Assembly (NCBI RefSeq): GCF_013391105.1
Contig: NZ_CP058335.1
Span: 2,976,001 to 3,040,000, forward strand
Length of the DNA stretch: 64,000 nt
Source of the DNA: Natronomonas salina
Lineage (GTDB): Archaea > Halobacteriota > Halobacteria > Halobacteriales > Haloarculaceae
Direction of reading: 5' to 3'
Shown here: piece after piece, positions 25,562-34,634 of the stretch
Layout: the number at the start of each line of letters is the position of its first letter
Position numbering within the stretch: the stretch's first letter is position 1
The notes under the pieces: generated by a model
What the model saw: only the letters and a program-made list of their open reading frames with translations
Told to the model about the DNA's origin: nothing
Databases searched by the model: none
Translations under genes and position numbers: made by a program

Positions 25562-26866
25562 CTACAGGTTGTACTGCTGCCGGACCGCCTCGTCGAGGCC
25601 GCACTCCTCGAGGCGGTCCATCGGCGCCAGCATCGACAGCTGGACGACACCCGGGAGGCGGGCGATCTCGACGCCGCCGGTGAACGTACAGCGACCGCGG
25701 ACCTCCCCTTCCGTCATATCCAGCAGCGTGCCAGCGCGGTCGAACGCGTTCTCGGTGGCATCGTTGATTGTCGGGCCGCTCCCGATAATCTGGATCGGCG
25801 CGGCGTCCCGCACCTCGTCGACATCGTACTCGGCAGCCAGTTCGTCGCCGGCCTCACGTTCGGCGTCGGTGTAGGGCTGGGCGATATCGGGGAGGTCCGA
25901 CTCGTTCGGGAGTAGTAGCGGACCGTCCAACTCCAGGTCCTTGATGACCTCCACTTCGAGTTCGGTCCAGCCGCTGACGTCGGTCGTATGCAGCGAGAGC
26001 TCACCGTCGCCCTGGTTGGCGTGCAGGTCGCCGACGTACAGTCCGGCGCCGTCGATCTTGACCGGACAGATGAGCGTCGCACCCGGGCGGACGTCGTTGG
26101 AGTCCATATGGCCATCCGTCCGGTCGTCAAGGGCGGCTTCGTCTGGTAGCCCCCAGTCGTGTTCGGCGCCGATGAGGAACTGGCCGAAGTCACCGGCGTT
26201 GTGTGAGTCCGGGAACTCCCGTGGCGGCGTCGTCCCGATGTTGCCGATGAACGGCTGCAGGTGGCCGAGCGTGCCCGGCATCTCGTCGGGCTTGTAGAGG
26301 AGGATCGGGTGCTGTCGGGAGTTCTCGGGCAGCGCCATCGCCTCCTCTGCGCGGTCGGCGAGCTGGTCGGCGCCTTCGGGCCCGACCGTGAGTCCGACGC
26401 TGCGGTCATCGTCGAAGGCGACGGTGTACCCGAACTCGAAACCGAACGAGGAGGCGTTGGTGCCACATTCCGCACAGCAGATGGCCTCCTCGCCGGTCCC
26501 CTCGACGACGGTCTCGGGCCATTCGGTGCCACACTCCGGACAGACGTGATCGACGAAGGGGTCGTCGCCGAACGCCCCTTCGCGTTCTGTCATGCTGCCG
26601 GTGCTGGTGGCGACGCTCGTGACGTCGACGTCCTTGATGCGGACGACGAGGGCGTCCCCAGGTTCGGCGTTCTCGACGCGGATTGGCCGTGTGACCTCGT
26701 GGCCACCGCGGAACTCCGGTGTGATCATCGGCCCCCAGCACGCCGGCGGCGTGTGGGTGCGGACTGTACCTCCGTCGGCGACGGTGCCAGCCCACTCCTG
26801 GTCTGGTCCTACGAGGCCGAGCGTGAACTGGTCGACCTCGAGTTCTTTCTGGACTTGCTGGGACAT
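25562..26866 (-). CDS. acetamidase/formamidase family protein
   Basis: 434 aa, full length. Typical FmdA/AmdA features: PACWGPMITPEFRGG, NAEPGDALVVRIKDVDV, RPGATLICPVKIDGAGLYVGDLHANQGDGEL, and LLDMTEGEVRGRCTFTGGVEIARLPGVVQLSM. An inserted zinc-ribbon-like segment lies at about 108-137 (HVCPECGTEWPETV, CCAECGTN). The family hydrolyses short amides, releasing ammonia. It is convergent with the MoaD-like gene and is preceded by a copy of the dispersed repeat. Confidence 0.87.
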   Translation of the reverse strand: MSQQVQKELEVDQFTLGLVGPDQEWAGTVADGGTVRTHTPPACWGPMITPEFRGGHEVTRPIRVENAEPGDALVVRIKDVDVTSVATSTGSMTEREGAFGDDPFVDHVCPECGTEWPETVVEGTGEEAICCAECGTNASSFGFEFGYTVAFDDDRSVGLTVGPEGADQLADRAEEAMALPENSRQHPILLYKPDEMPGTLGHLQPFIGNIGTTPPREFPDSHNAGDFGQFLIGAEHDWGLPDEAALDDRTDGHMDSNDVRPGATLICPVKIDGAGLYVGDLHANQGDGELSLHTTDVSGWTELEVEVIKDLELDGPLLLPNESDLPDIAQPYTDAEREAGDELAAEYDVDEVRDAAPIQIIGSGPTINDATENAFDRAGTLLDMTEGEVRGRCTFTGGVEIARLPGVVQLSMLAPMDRLEECGLDEAVRQQYNL

Positions 26867-26950
26867 ACAGAATCCTGTTAGGGATTAACAGGCATAAATT
26901 CCACTTCAGGGAGCTGAGGGGTCGCTGCGGTTACAACTGGAGTCACTCTA

Positions 26951-27071
26951 CCTCGAAAGCCCTCGGCGGGCTCGCGGCCGCTGGGCGAGATATCCTCGCT
27001 TCACTCGGATAGGGCCCGCCCAGCGACTCCACTGCGTCGCGAGCCCGCCTCGCCCTTTCAGTCCGCCAGGG
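26951..27071 (+). repeat. dispersed foldback repeat, complete copy
   Basis: Left end cctcgaaagccctcggcggg at 26951; right end actccactgcgtcgcgagcc followed by cgcctcgccctttcagtccg, ending about 27070. The two ends are imperfect inverted repeats (GAAAGcCCTCGG... versus the complement of CCTCGCCCTTTC). The interior differs from the 34347 copy. No coding capacity. Confidence 0.7.
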
Positions 27072-27290
27072 GTGGTTTCACTCGTCGATCGCATCCAGGC
27101 CCGGCTGCCGGTGAGTTACATGGGGATCAGTCGAACGGGCTGGAGGAGGTGGCTGATCGATGTGCCGCCAACCAGGGATGACGTCTCTCACTAGACTATC
27201 GAGGCTGGCTCTCCACCATCGACAACTCGATGCGCGAGCCCGATGGTTAGACTCCACTAAGCGGGTGTGTTTGGGTGGTACGGAGCAGTT

Positions 27291-27322
27291 GGTTTTGTAT
27301 CGCCCCTCACGGGTGCGGGGCG
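27291..27322 (+). promoter_or_regulatory. GGTTT + CGGG-loop hairpin promoter element, copy 2
   Basis: GGTTTTGTAT (27291-27300) then arms CGCCCC (27301-27306) and GGGGCG (27317-27322) around loop TCACGGGTGC. TTT to CGGG is 17 nt. The downstream ATG is at 27348. See copy 1 (10522). Confidence 0.7.
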
Positions 27323-27347
27323 CGCAGTCGCGCCCAGCGTGATACGT

Positions 27348-27638
27348 ATGGATGAGCTCGATCCGCACGACGACACGAGCGCCGACTACGAACAACTCGA
27401 GACCGAACTGCTCGCGCAAGATCAGGACGCCGCTCGCGCTAAGACTGTTGATATCGCCGACGAGGCGGCCAACAACATGGTCAGTGATCTGCTGGACGCG
27501 GGCGTCGTCACACCCGTTCCTGAGGCCCGGGTCCTCGTTCACGAACCAAGTGGCACTGCGTTCGACTCGACAATCCAGCTCGCCATGTTCCATCAGGGCT
27601 GGACGGCCGCTCGTGAGGCCGACGCGCAAGGTGAGTAA
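27348..27638 (+). CDS. small accessory-element protein, unknown
   Basis: 96 aa from ATG 27348, immediately behind the CGGG-loop element; the frame is open farther upstream (27267) but that would cross the promoter. It is acidic and helical: DTSADYEQLETELLAQDQDAARAKTVDIADEAANNMVSDLLDAG. It ends ATSA-like with FHQGWTAAREADAQGE. The next gene starts inside its stop codon. No family recognised; association with ArdC and a zinc-finger partner suggests a conjugation-related early operon. Confidence 0.65.
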   Translation: MDELDPHDDTSADYEQLETELLAQDQDAARAKTVDIADEAANNMVSDLLDAGVVTPVPEARVLVHEPSGTAFDSTIQLAMFHQGWTAAREADAQGE

Positions 27639-27973
27639 TGCAGCAGACGCTCACTGGCTGTGCCTTCTGCAATGCCCAGCCCGGGACCGAGATTGGTGAG
27701 GCGCATACCTGGGGAAAGGACGAGCGGGTCACCTACCCGATTTGTATCGACTGTGCCATTCAGAAGCGACCCGTCTCCGAGGAATGCGACCGGCATGCCT
27801 GCGATGGTTGTGGACTCGTCGTCGACGCACTCGCTGCCCTCACGCGGTTCCGCGTCGAGCTCGGCCACCTCGAGGGACCACTCTACCTTTGCGCCAACTG
27901 TAGTCCCGGTGGGCCTGCCACCTACTGGACGCGAGACCTCGAAGGGCATGTCGTCGGTAAGGTGTCGGAGTGA
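27638..27973 (+). CDS. multi-CxxC zinc-finger protein
   Basis: 111 aa; its ATG (27638) overlaps the previous TAA by one base, so translation is coupled. Cys pairs: CAFC (about 8-11), CIDC (about 36-39), CDGCG (about 54-57) and CANC (about 88-91), enough for two zinc sites. It may bind nucleic acid or another plasmid protein. No named family. Confidence 0.7.
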   Translation: MQQTLTGCAFCNAQPGTEIGEAHTWGKDERVTYPICIDCAIQKRPVSEECDRHACDGCGLVVDALAALTRFRVELGHLEGPLYLCANCSPGGPATYWTRDLEGHVVGKVSE

Positions 27974-28031
27974 GAATGCATCGCATTTGACCGACGTCTT
28001 CTACCGACAAATCCCGCTTGTTACGAAACAA

Positions 28032-28433
28032 ATGGACCAAACAGCTATGTTCCAACGGTCCCAACATCAGGCTATGTCGGGCGGCACCATCGATATCGAG
28101 GAATTCGAGGACGCCGACGTCGACGAATTCGACGAGCGGAACGACACCGAGCGGGTCGTTACGTTCCTCGACGAGCACGACGACCGTGCATGGAAGGCGG
28201 CGACGATCGCCGACCAGCTCGGACTGGATTCCGACGCCGTCAATGCGATCCTCTCGCGGCTGAAAGCGCGGGGTCTCGTGCGACACAAGCGCCCGTACTG
28301 GGCAATCACGGACGACGAGGAACGGCTCCGGGCTGCCTACCGGCTGCACCGGCAGTACGATGCTGCCGACGAGGAGTACGGTGAGGAGCGGCTCGAAGCG
28401 GTACAGACTGACGGCATGGAGCCCGTGGAGTGA
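28032..28433 (+). CDS. winged-helix protein, candidate antitoxin
   Basis: 133 aa from ATG 28032 (the frame is open far upstream but that overlaps the zinc-finger gene). After an acidic N-terminus, residues about 35-85 form a winged helix: NDTERVVTFLDEHDDRAWKAATIADQLGLDSDAVNAILSRLKARGLVRHKRPYWAI. The stop (TGA 28431-28433) overlaps the GTG of the PemK-like toxin gene at 28430, a hallmark of a toxin-antitoxin pair. It would repress its own operon and neutralise the toxin (inferred). Confidence 0.75.
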   Translation: MDQTAMFQRSQHQAMSGGTIDIEEFEDADVDEFDERNDTERVVTFLDEHDDRAWKAATIADQLGLDSDAVNAILSRLKARGLVRHKRPYWAITDDEERLRAAYRLHRQYDAADEEYGEERLEAVQTDGMEPVE

Positions 28434-28771
28434 CCGAGTTCGAAGACTTGGAACGTAGTGATATCGTCTGGGCGACCGATCCGCTCTCGGAGAAGGGACG
28501 GCCGTTGCTCATCTTGGGGACACCGGAGTTCCCCCACCATGGCGTGCAACTCATCACGGTCCTGCTCTCGACGAAAACCTACCATGAAGAGTCACTCACG
28601 CTTCGCGACGACGACTACGACGGCGAGCCACTTGGGGAACGAAGCCACGTCCTTCCCTGGTCTCTCGTGACCCTCACCAGTGCGGCAGACGTGGAATATC
28701 GATTGACTGCACTCGTCGACGACCGTATGGTGGACGTTGCAAGAGAGACGATCGACTATATCTCCTCGTAG
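28430..28771 (+). CDS. PemK/MazF-like toxin
   Basis: 113 aa from GTG 28430. The PemK/MazF-fold pattern is present: LERSDIVWATDPLSEKGRPLLILGTPEFPHHG, LITVLLSTKTYHEESLTL, and SHVLPWSLVTLTSAADVEYRLTALVDD. These toxins cleave mRNA or rRNA; residues for catalysis cannot be verified by eye in this divergent member. It overlaps the upstream winged-helix gene by four bases. Probable stabilisation or abortive defence module on the element. Confidence 0.72.
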   Translation: MTEFEDLERSDIVWATDPLSEKGRPLLILGTPEFPHHGVQLITVLLSTKTYHEESLTLRDDDYDGEPLGERSHVLPWSLVTLTSAADVEYRLTALVDDRMVDVARETIDYISS

Positions 28772-28854
28772 ATCCGGAGCCCCCGGATCGTGAATGTGCT
28801 ATCTGTGAAGATTTCGATCGCTAGCGTTTCCCCTTCTGACGGACGTCGATAGTA

Positions 28855-28884
28855 GGTTTTTCTCGCCCCTTACGGGTGGGGGCG
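28855..28884 (+). promoter_or_regulatory. GGTTT + CGGG-loop hairpin promoter element, copy 3 (ardC-B)
   Basis: GGTTTTTCT (28855-28863), then arms CGCCCC (28864-28869) and GGGGCG (28879-28884) around loop TTACGGGTG. TTT to CGGG is 16 nt. ATG of ardC-B at 28928. Confidence 0.7.
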
Positions 28885-28927
28885 TTCCGATCTGTCCAGA
28901 ACTCCATTCCCCAAGTCGGTGATTCCA

Positions 28928-29854
28928 ATGGCTACGAGTAGCGACGCGTCGGCCTCGTTCGAGGAGGCCGACACACGGTCCGAGGAGATGCACAGTACGA
29001 TCGAAGCGTGGGTCGACGACCTCGTCGACGCCGTCGACGACGCCCAGAGCAGTGAAGCCTTCCAGGAGTGGCTCGACGTGCAGAGTCGGTTCCACGACTA
29101 CTCCTACAGGAACACGCTGCTGATCAAACAGCAGTGTCCGGAGGCGACGAAAGTCGCCGGCTATCGGACCTGGCAGGAGGAGTTCGATCGCCACGTCAAG
29201 GAGGGCGAGTCGGCGATCTGGATCTGGGCGCCGATCATCGCCAAGCGCTGTCCCGAATGCGAGAACTCGCAGAGCTACCACGAGGAGAGCGACTGTGCGT
29301 ACGACGAGACGCCGCCGGAGGAGTGGTCGAAAGGGCTCGTCGGGTTCAATCCAGCCCCCGTGTTCGATGTCTCTCAGACTGACGGCGAGCCGCTACCTGA
29401 ACTGGATACCGCAGCTACTGGTGAGGCGGGCGACCTCGTCTCCTGGCTCACTGAAGCGGCTGAGGAACTCGGTGTGGCCGTTCGGATCGTCTCCGAAGAG
29501 GAATGGCCACATGGAGACGCGAAGGGCGTCTGCAAGCCGTTACGGGGGAGTGAAGGTGACGCCTTGGTCGAAGTCAAGGACCGGGCGAATCAAGCGGATC
29601 TCGCCGGAACGCTCATCCACGAGTACGCCCATGCATTACTGCATACCGGTACCGAGGATGAAGCCGAACGGGCGAAGCGAGAAGTCGAAGCCGAAGCGGT
29701 CGCGTACGTCGTAGGTCGGTACTTTGATCTGGATATGAGCGGGTCTGCGTTCTACCTCGCTGCCTGGGAGTCCGATGACCCTGAAGCTGTTCGTGAACGG
29801 CTCGGCCGGATTAGTCGAACGGCCCAGGACGTCATTGATTGTCTGATAGATTGA
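28928..29854 (+). CDS. ArdC-like antirestriction / zincin metallopeptidase, paralog B
   Basis: 308 aa from ATG 28928 (a GTG three codons upstream is less likely). Same layout as paralog A at 10590: ArdC-N domain, Cys/His cluster CPECENSQSYHEESDC, and zincin HEYAHALLH at about 228-236 with AEAVAYVVGRYFDLDMSG downstream. Nucleotide and protein identity with paralog A is very high through the middle, lower at the C-terminus, where this copy ends AQDVIDCLID. Preceded by its own CGGG-loop element. Either recent duplication or two elements combined. Confidence 0.82.
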   Translation: MATSSDASASFEEADTRSEEMHSTIEAWVDDLVDAVDDAQSSEAFQEWLDVQSRFHDYSYRNTLLIKQQCPEATKVAGYRTWQEEFDRHVKEGESAIWIWAPIIAKRCPECENSQSYHEESDCAYDETPPEEWSKGLVGFNPAPVFDVSQTDGEPLPELDTAATGEAGDLVSWLTEAAEELGVAVRIVSEEEWPHGDAKGVCKPLRGSEGDALVEVKDRANQADLAGTLIHEYAHALLHTGTEDEAERAKREVEAEAVAYVVGRYFDLDMSGSAFYLAAWESDDPEAVRERLGRISRTAQDVIDCLID

Positions 29855-30045
29855 TTGGGGTGAGATAGCATGATATGGCAAACTCACGCTCTGGTGAGGG
29901 TCGTGGAACAGGCTTCGGGTAATCCTCCCAATCTGGTGTAAACTACTGAGTTATCCTTCTCCAGATTTAGGAGCATTTGAGGGAACATCGGCCACACTCT
30001 ACTTGTGAGGTAGCTTGAAGGGAGAGAACATGGATTACATTAGCT

Positions 30046-31431
30046 ATGAGTGACACTCTCCCGGGATTCGATCAGGAAGAGTTAGAAAATTTTGTCGAGC
30101 AGTATATGCAGCTCGATCGGCGGGTTCAACGGCCACAAAACATCTACTCGATACTCCCTGGATCGAGAGAACGGAAATACCAGTACACGCTCAAATACTT
30201 CCTGGATCCTGGGAGACCTCATGGCTTGGGGTATACACTCCTGGAATCACTGCTCGAATGTGTTGGTCTTCACGAATTCAACCTTGCCGGACAGCACGTC
30301 GAGATCGATGACGAAGTCAGAATAGCGGACACCGGATCAGATGGAATTATTGACCTGATCATCTGCGGTGGGAGTGCCTTAGCTGACCATCCTCGCTGGG
30401 GAGTCTTTCTGGAGTTAAAAGTCGGTGCACCAGAGGGAACGGACCAAACCACGACGTACGCTCAAGCTGAAACATGGGATAGCAATTGGTTTGATCTGGA
30501 CACACTAGCTGTCGACCGCCTAGATACGACGAAGTACCTCTATGTGAAACGGGCGGTGGCAGATGACCCTGATGACAAGACTGGGACGTTCGAGTCTGTC
30601 AACTGGTCGGAGATCGTGGAGAGTTTCGAGCGCAATACTCGGGAGTCGCTTTTCGAGTATCCCAACCGCAGCGTTATTCAGTTCACAGACTTCATACAGG
30701 CACTGAAGGAGACCGAGAACATGGACTCGGGTATTGATGAAGATGAGTTGAACGAACGCCTCAACCTGTACTTTGAACATAACGAGCTCATCCAGCAGGT
30801 CGAGAAAGCAAACAGCCAGTTCGAGAGTGACTTCGAAGATCTAAGCAAGTACTTGGTGGATAACTGGGAGAGCAAGATCATCGATAAGTACGATTTCGAG
30901 GAATCAGCGTGGAAAACATCGTTATCTAGCAACCCGAAGTGGCAGGGCATTCTTCCCGAGTACTGGGAGCAAGATCCGCTGAATAGACGGAGTACCATCA
31001 AACTGTACTTCCGTCATTCGCCAACGACCGATCACCTCCGGAATCAACGTCTCAGTTTCAGGCTTCGCCTGCCGCCACAGCGGAATGTGCATACAGAGGA
31101 ACTCCACGATGGAGAATCGTTCAACGATGTTTTTGCTCGAAACTGCACCACCGAGTATGAAGAGAAAATAGATGCCGCCCTTGAATCATTAGATATCGAT
31201 GCTTCTGGATTGGGTAGTGCATCTGCACTCGTTGAGAAAACCTACCAACTCGACCCACACAATTTAGCTGACTCGTACTTTGAGCAACTTGATAACGCAG
31301 TATCCGAGTTCTGCAGTGAGCAATGTGAGCTCACAAAAGTCATGAATGAGGTTTTTGAAGATACGTATCAGGAAGTGTTCAAAGAGGAGCCAGCGGGTGA
31401 GTTCCTAGGCTGTCTCTCCAAACGTGAATAA
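30046..31431 (+). CDS. PD-(D/E)XK nuclease family protein (PDDEXK_4-like) no. 1
   Basis: 461 aa. The nuclease core is at about residues 85-145: LLECVGL, DGIIDLIICGGSALADHPRWGVFLELKVGAPEGTDQTTTYAQA, giving D-x(15-20)-ELK and the following PEG..QT motif. The C-terminal half is helical and unassigned. A relative with the same core (ELKIGSPEG) is at 36300. It is clearly less GC-rich than neighbours, indicating recent transfer. Family members are often solo restriction-like or defence enzymes; target unknown. A large unknown gene follows at 31614 and an integrase at 33265. Confidence 0.8.
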   Translation: MSDTLPGFDQEELENFVEQYMQLDRRVQRPQNIYSILPGSRERKYQYTLKYFLDPGRPHGLGYTLLESLLECVGLHEFNLAGQHVEIDDEVRIADTGSDGIIDLIICGGSALADHPRWGVFLELKVGAPEGTDQTTTYAQAETWDSNWFDLDTLAVDRLDTTKYLYVKRAVADDPDDKTGTFESVNWSEIVESFERNTRESLFEYPNRSVIQFTDFIQALKETENMDSGIDEDELNERLNLYFEHNELIQQVEKANSQFESDFEDLSKYLVDNWESKIIDKYDFEESAWKTSLSSNPKWQGILPEYWEQDPLNRRSTIKLYFRHSPTTDHLRNQRLSFRLRLPPQRNVHTEELHDGESFNDVFARNCTTEYEEKIDAALESLDIDASGLGSASALVEKTYQLDPHNLADSYFEQLDNAVSEFCSEQCELTKVMNEVFEDTYQEVFKEEPAGEFLGCLSKRE

Positions 31432-31613
31432 GGCCATCTCACACCCATCTTGACGCCGGGACGTAAACGCCTGTGATCGCGCATCGATCGGTGTTCTAAT
31501 CCTATCCGGCAATCTCTCGAGCTCTTGCTGTTCGTTTGGCAGGTTTCACCCCTGTCAACGGTTCATTTCGTACCAAGATTCTTGTCGATTGGTCATGGCT
31601 GTTCACGTACGGG

Positions 31614-33098
31614 ATGCCAACACTTAGCGAGCGGAAAGACAAATCGACCACCGTCCACCCGCGGCAGACGGATTATTACATCACCGCGAAGCCCCCTGAA
31701 GTCGGTTTTATCACCTATCAAATCGACCAGCGAGCGCTCGAGTATCTCACTGAAACGTGCAGTTACAGCGACGGTGATCGTCTCCCCTGGGCGATTGTTC
31801 ATCCGCTTCGCCAGATACGCGACCTCTATACACTCGACGAAGGGCATCCACGCAGTGCAGACCCAGAGGAAGTGGAGAAAGAGATCTCAGTCCAATCGGT
31901 TGAATCAGTCGAGATAGAGACACTGATTCAATATCTCTCAACCCACCCGGACGTCGTCGGCGATGTTGGTACTTTCAGAACCCGTCTCGAGCAGCAAGAC
32001 GGTTCCTATGCGACAGAATTACGACGCGATGGATATACGCCCGTTGAAACGCCTGGATTCGAATCGAGTGGCAACGACACCTTAGATAGAATTGCTCAGC
32101 AGTACTTCGGTGAAGGCACTACTGGATACATCACGTGGAACGGCGACCGCATCTACGAGTATATCGAGGTTACTGACCGGGACGGAGAGACGCATCAATT
32201 CCCGAAAATCGATGGCCGTCTTCGGGAAGGCGAACTGTATCGACTGAGCCATGATCTCTACGAGCGGTGGGGGTCGGAAATCGGTGTCTCCGAGGTAAAC
32301 TTTCGACGATACGAACCCGACGACGACGGGTTCCCGAACCGTTGGATAGGACAGCGTGTTGGCTCACCCGAACCGAGTCTGAAACAAGCGGAGTCCCCAC
32401 GGGCGTTCTACTATCGGACTATCGCGGGACGCAGTCATCATGCACCAGGCATAGAAGCCGAGGAGGCATTCGAAGCGGCTTGCGACTACTCTCTCGAGGT
32501 CTACAAGGCAAACTTCCCAACCGCCGTCAATCCCAACGATTTCGAAATCGAGTACGTGACAGTCGAGAAAGCAACCGAGCCGTGGCATGATTTTCAGGTT
32601 CCTCCTGGGTGGGCGAATGAATATGCGGATAATGGTGGTCTCCCGCCACTGAAGCGGGACGAGGCCGCATCCCTATCGACTCGCCAGCAAGCGGTTGTGA
32701 ACCGCCACAGCCCGGGTGGAGACGGATACCAGTGGTTCGCCTCGCGGGCGGAGGCCATCGACCGCATCGAGAATGAGTACTATGCTGATGTTATGATCGC
32801 GGCCGATCAATTCGAGGGTGACGTAATTGATTTCTATCAAGGGGGTGCCGGCCACCCGACTTTTGAACTTCTGGTCGGTCAGATCACCGCAACTGTGGTC
32901 GTCGAAGATAAGTTCTGTTTTGTTAGATGTAACTCAAAAACGAGGGCCTCTGTCAGTTTCACTACCGCTGGTGAGACAACCTCCGGTGTGAACGTCGATG
33001 TGGACTCTGTCTCTGAGGCAGGAACTCTTCTCGAAGAGGTCAGGCGAAACCTTCCTGTATTGCTAGATTTCGCCGATCTTGCTCTTGAGGCGATGTAG
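31614..33098 (+). CDS. large uncharacterised protein next to the nuclease and integrase
   Basis: 494 aa from ATG 31614 (the frame opens at 31536, adding a poor N-terminus). No domain recognised. Soluble, acidic, with Tyr/Trp-rich stretches (EVNFRRYEPDDDGFPNRWIGQ; EPWHDFQVPPGWANEY) and a Cys-containing beta segment near the end. It is flanked by a PD-(D/E)XK nuclease gene and a tyrosine integrase, so it may be mobile defence cargo; that is inference from context only. Confidence 0.6.
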   Translation: MPTLSERKDKSTTVHPRQTDYYITAKPPEVGFITYQIDQRALEYLTETCSYSDGDRLPWAIVHPLRQIRDLYTLDEGHPRSADPEEVEKEISVQSVESVEIETLIQYLSTHPDVVGDVGTFRTRLEQQDGSYATELRRDGYTPVETPGFESSGNDTLDRIAQQYFGEGTTGYITWNGDRIYEYIEVTDRDGETHQFPKIDGRLREGELYRLSHDLYERWGSEIGVSEVNFRRYEPDDDGFPNRWIGQRVGSPEPSLKQAESPRAFYYRTIAGRSHHAPGIEAEEAFEAACDYSLEVYKANFPTAVNPNDFEIEYVTVEKATEPWHDFQVPPGWANEYADNGGLPPLKRDEAASLSTRQQAVVNRHSPGGDGYQWFASRAEAIDRIENEYYADVMIAADQFEGDVIDFYQGGAGHPTFELLVGQITATVVVEDKFCFVRCNSKTRASVSFTTAGETTSGVNVDVDSVSEAGTLLEEVRRNLPVLLDFADLALEAM

Positions 33099-33264
33099 AC
33101 AAAAAACTGATCACGCCGAGTGGATACTCGACTTTCGAGGGTCCCACCTGGCGATTTTGAAGCAAGTTGGTGAGAAGACTCGTGCCCAAGGACACCTACC
33201 TCCACTTCGGGAAATTAGAGCCAAGGAGCTCGGTAGCTCCCCATCGGTTCCCCGCATACAATCC

Positions 33265-34275
33265 ATGGACCTCGAACCGATCGAACCCCAGGCGGCAGTT
33301 GAACTGTACCTCGCGGATCGAGAACGCGAAGTCGCCAGTAGTACCCTGCGGTCCCATCGGTCGCGGCTCCAGTTCTTCGTCAAGTGGTGTGAGGAGGAGG
33401 GCATCACGAACCTGAACGAGTTGACCGGTCGCGACCTCAACGAGTACCGGATCTGGCGCCGAAATGACGGCGACCTGGCACCCGCGAGTGAGAACTGCCA
33501 GATGGATACGCTTCGCGTGTTCCTCCGATGGCTCGAATCGATCGAGGGCGTCCCGAAGGATTTCCACGAGAACGTCTGGTCGCCCGCCATCGACAGGACT
33601 GACGAGGCTCGGGACGTGATGCTGGACCCCGAGGACGCAGAAGAGGTTCTCTCGTATCTCGAGACGTACTACTACGCATCGCTCGACCACGTGTTGCTCT
33701 CCTTGCTGTGGCAAACGATGATGCGACGCGGCGCTGCGCATGGGCTCGATGTGCGTGACTATCATCGAGAGGACCAGTGCCTCGAGATCCTCCACCGGCC
33801 GGAGACTGACACGCCGATCAAGAACGGCCAGCGCGGCGAACGGCTCATCGCGCTCACGGGCTGGCAGTGCAGCTTGCTCGACGACTGGCTCCAGGATCGC
33901 CGGCCGGACGTGGCGGACGAGCATGGGCGACGGCCATTACTTGCGACAGCCCAGGGTCGGATCGCGACGTCGACCATCGGGAAGAAATGCTACCAGTGGA
34001 CCCGTCCCTGTGTCTACAGCAACGATTGTCCCCACGACCGTGATCCAGATGATTGCGAGGCGATGGATACCGGCCATGCATCGAAATGCCCCTCGAGTGT
34101 GAGTTCACATCCGTTCCGCCGCGGTAGCATCACACACCACCTGAACGAAGAAATCCCCGAAACAGCAGTCGGTGATCGAGCCAACGTCAGCCAGGACGTT
34201 CTTGAACGGCACTACGACCAGCGGACAAAGCGCGAGAAAATGGAACAGCGACGGCAGTACCTCGATCGGCTCTAG
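33265..34275 (+). CDS. tyrosine recombinase / integrase
   Basis: 336 aa from ATG 33265; the frame opens at 33079 but the earlier part overlaps the previous gene's end and lacks the acidic bias. N-terminal SAM-like core-binding domain (AVELYLADREREVASSTLRSHRSRLQFFVKWC), then the catalytic domain with MMRRGAAHGLD (Arg I, about 152), HPFRRGSITHHLN (HxxR, about 282-290) and the nucleophile Tyr in LERHYDQRT (about 315). A Cys-rich insertion precedes the HxxR motif (CVYSNDCPHDRDPDDC), a haloarchaeal feature. It could catalyse integration or excision of the element or of nearby cargo. No att site was identified. Confidence 0.88.
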   Translation: MDLEPIEPQAAVELYLADREREVASSTLRSHRSRLQFFVKWCEEEGITNLNELTGRDLNEYRIWRRNDGDLAPASENCQMDTLRVFLRWLESIEGVPKDFHENVWSPAIDRTDEARDVMLDPEDAEEVLSYLETYYYASLDHVLLSLLWQTMMRRGAAHGLDVRDYHREDQCLEILHRPETDTPIKNGQRGERLIALTGWQCSLLDDWLQDRRPDVADEHGRRPLLATAQGRIATSTIGKKCYQWTRPCVYSNDCPHDRDPDDCEAMDTGHASKCPSSVSSHPFRRGSITHHLNEEIPETAVGDRANVSQDVLERHYDQRTKREKMEQRRQYLDRL

Positions 34276-34346
34276 GTGCTGTTCCTGAAACTGAGGCCGG
34301 AAGATCATATCTCTCCTCTCGGGATTGGGGCTACTTTTGCTGCACA

Positions 34347-34529
34347 ACCTCGAAAGCCCTCGGCGCGCTCGCACTCGCTCAGCGACATCTCCTCACTCAG
34401 GAAGACTCGCTTCGCTCGCCTTCCACGGCTCCCGCTCGCTCCGCTCGCGGGATCTCCGTTCGGAGAGAGGTCGCTGAGACGACTCCACTGCGTCGCGAGC
34501 ACGCCTCGCCCTTTCAGTCCACCAGGAGT
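34347..34529 (+). repeat. dispersed foldback repeat, longest copy
   Basis: Left end cctcgaaagccctcggcgcg, right end cgcctcgccctttcagtcca. Outer arms are imperfect inverted repeats of about 21 bp. Inner segments (cgctcagcgac... and ...gtcgctgagacg) also pair, so the whole 180 bp can fold. Copies or fragments occur at about 9203, 14130, 20855 and 26951. Confidence 0.75.
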
Positions 34530-34634
34530 TGGACCGGAATCCCGGTCTATACAATTGCGAGGGTAAGCTCGCTATCACGGGATCGCCTCACAGGAGCCAT
34601 CTAAACCAACCAATCTGTAGAACCTCGGTAGTGC

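Noticed and set aside
27301-27322. The CGGG-loop hairpins as transcription terminators
   Set aside because: Each sits before, not after, a gene, is preceded by GGTTT at fixed spacing and is not followed by a T-tract.
33079-33264. Longer N-terminus for the integrase
   Set aside because: The extension overlaps the end of the preceding gene and lacks the organism's acidic bias; ATG 33265 starts at the expected core-binding domain.
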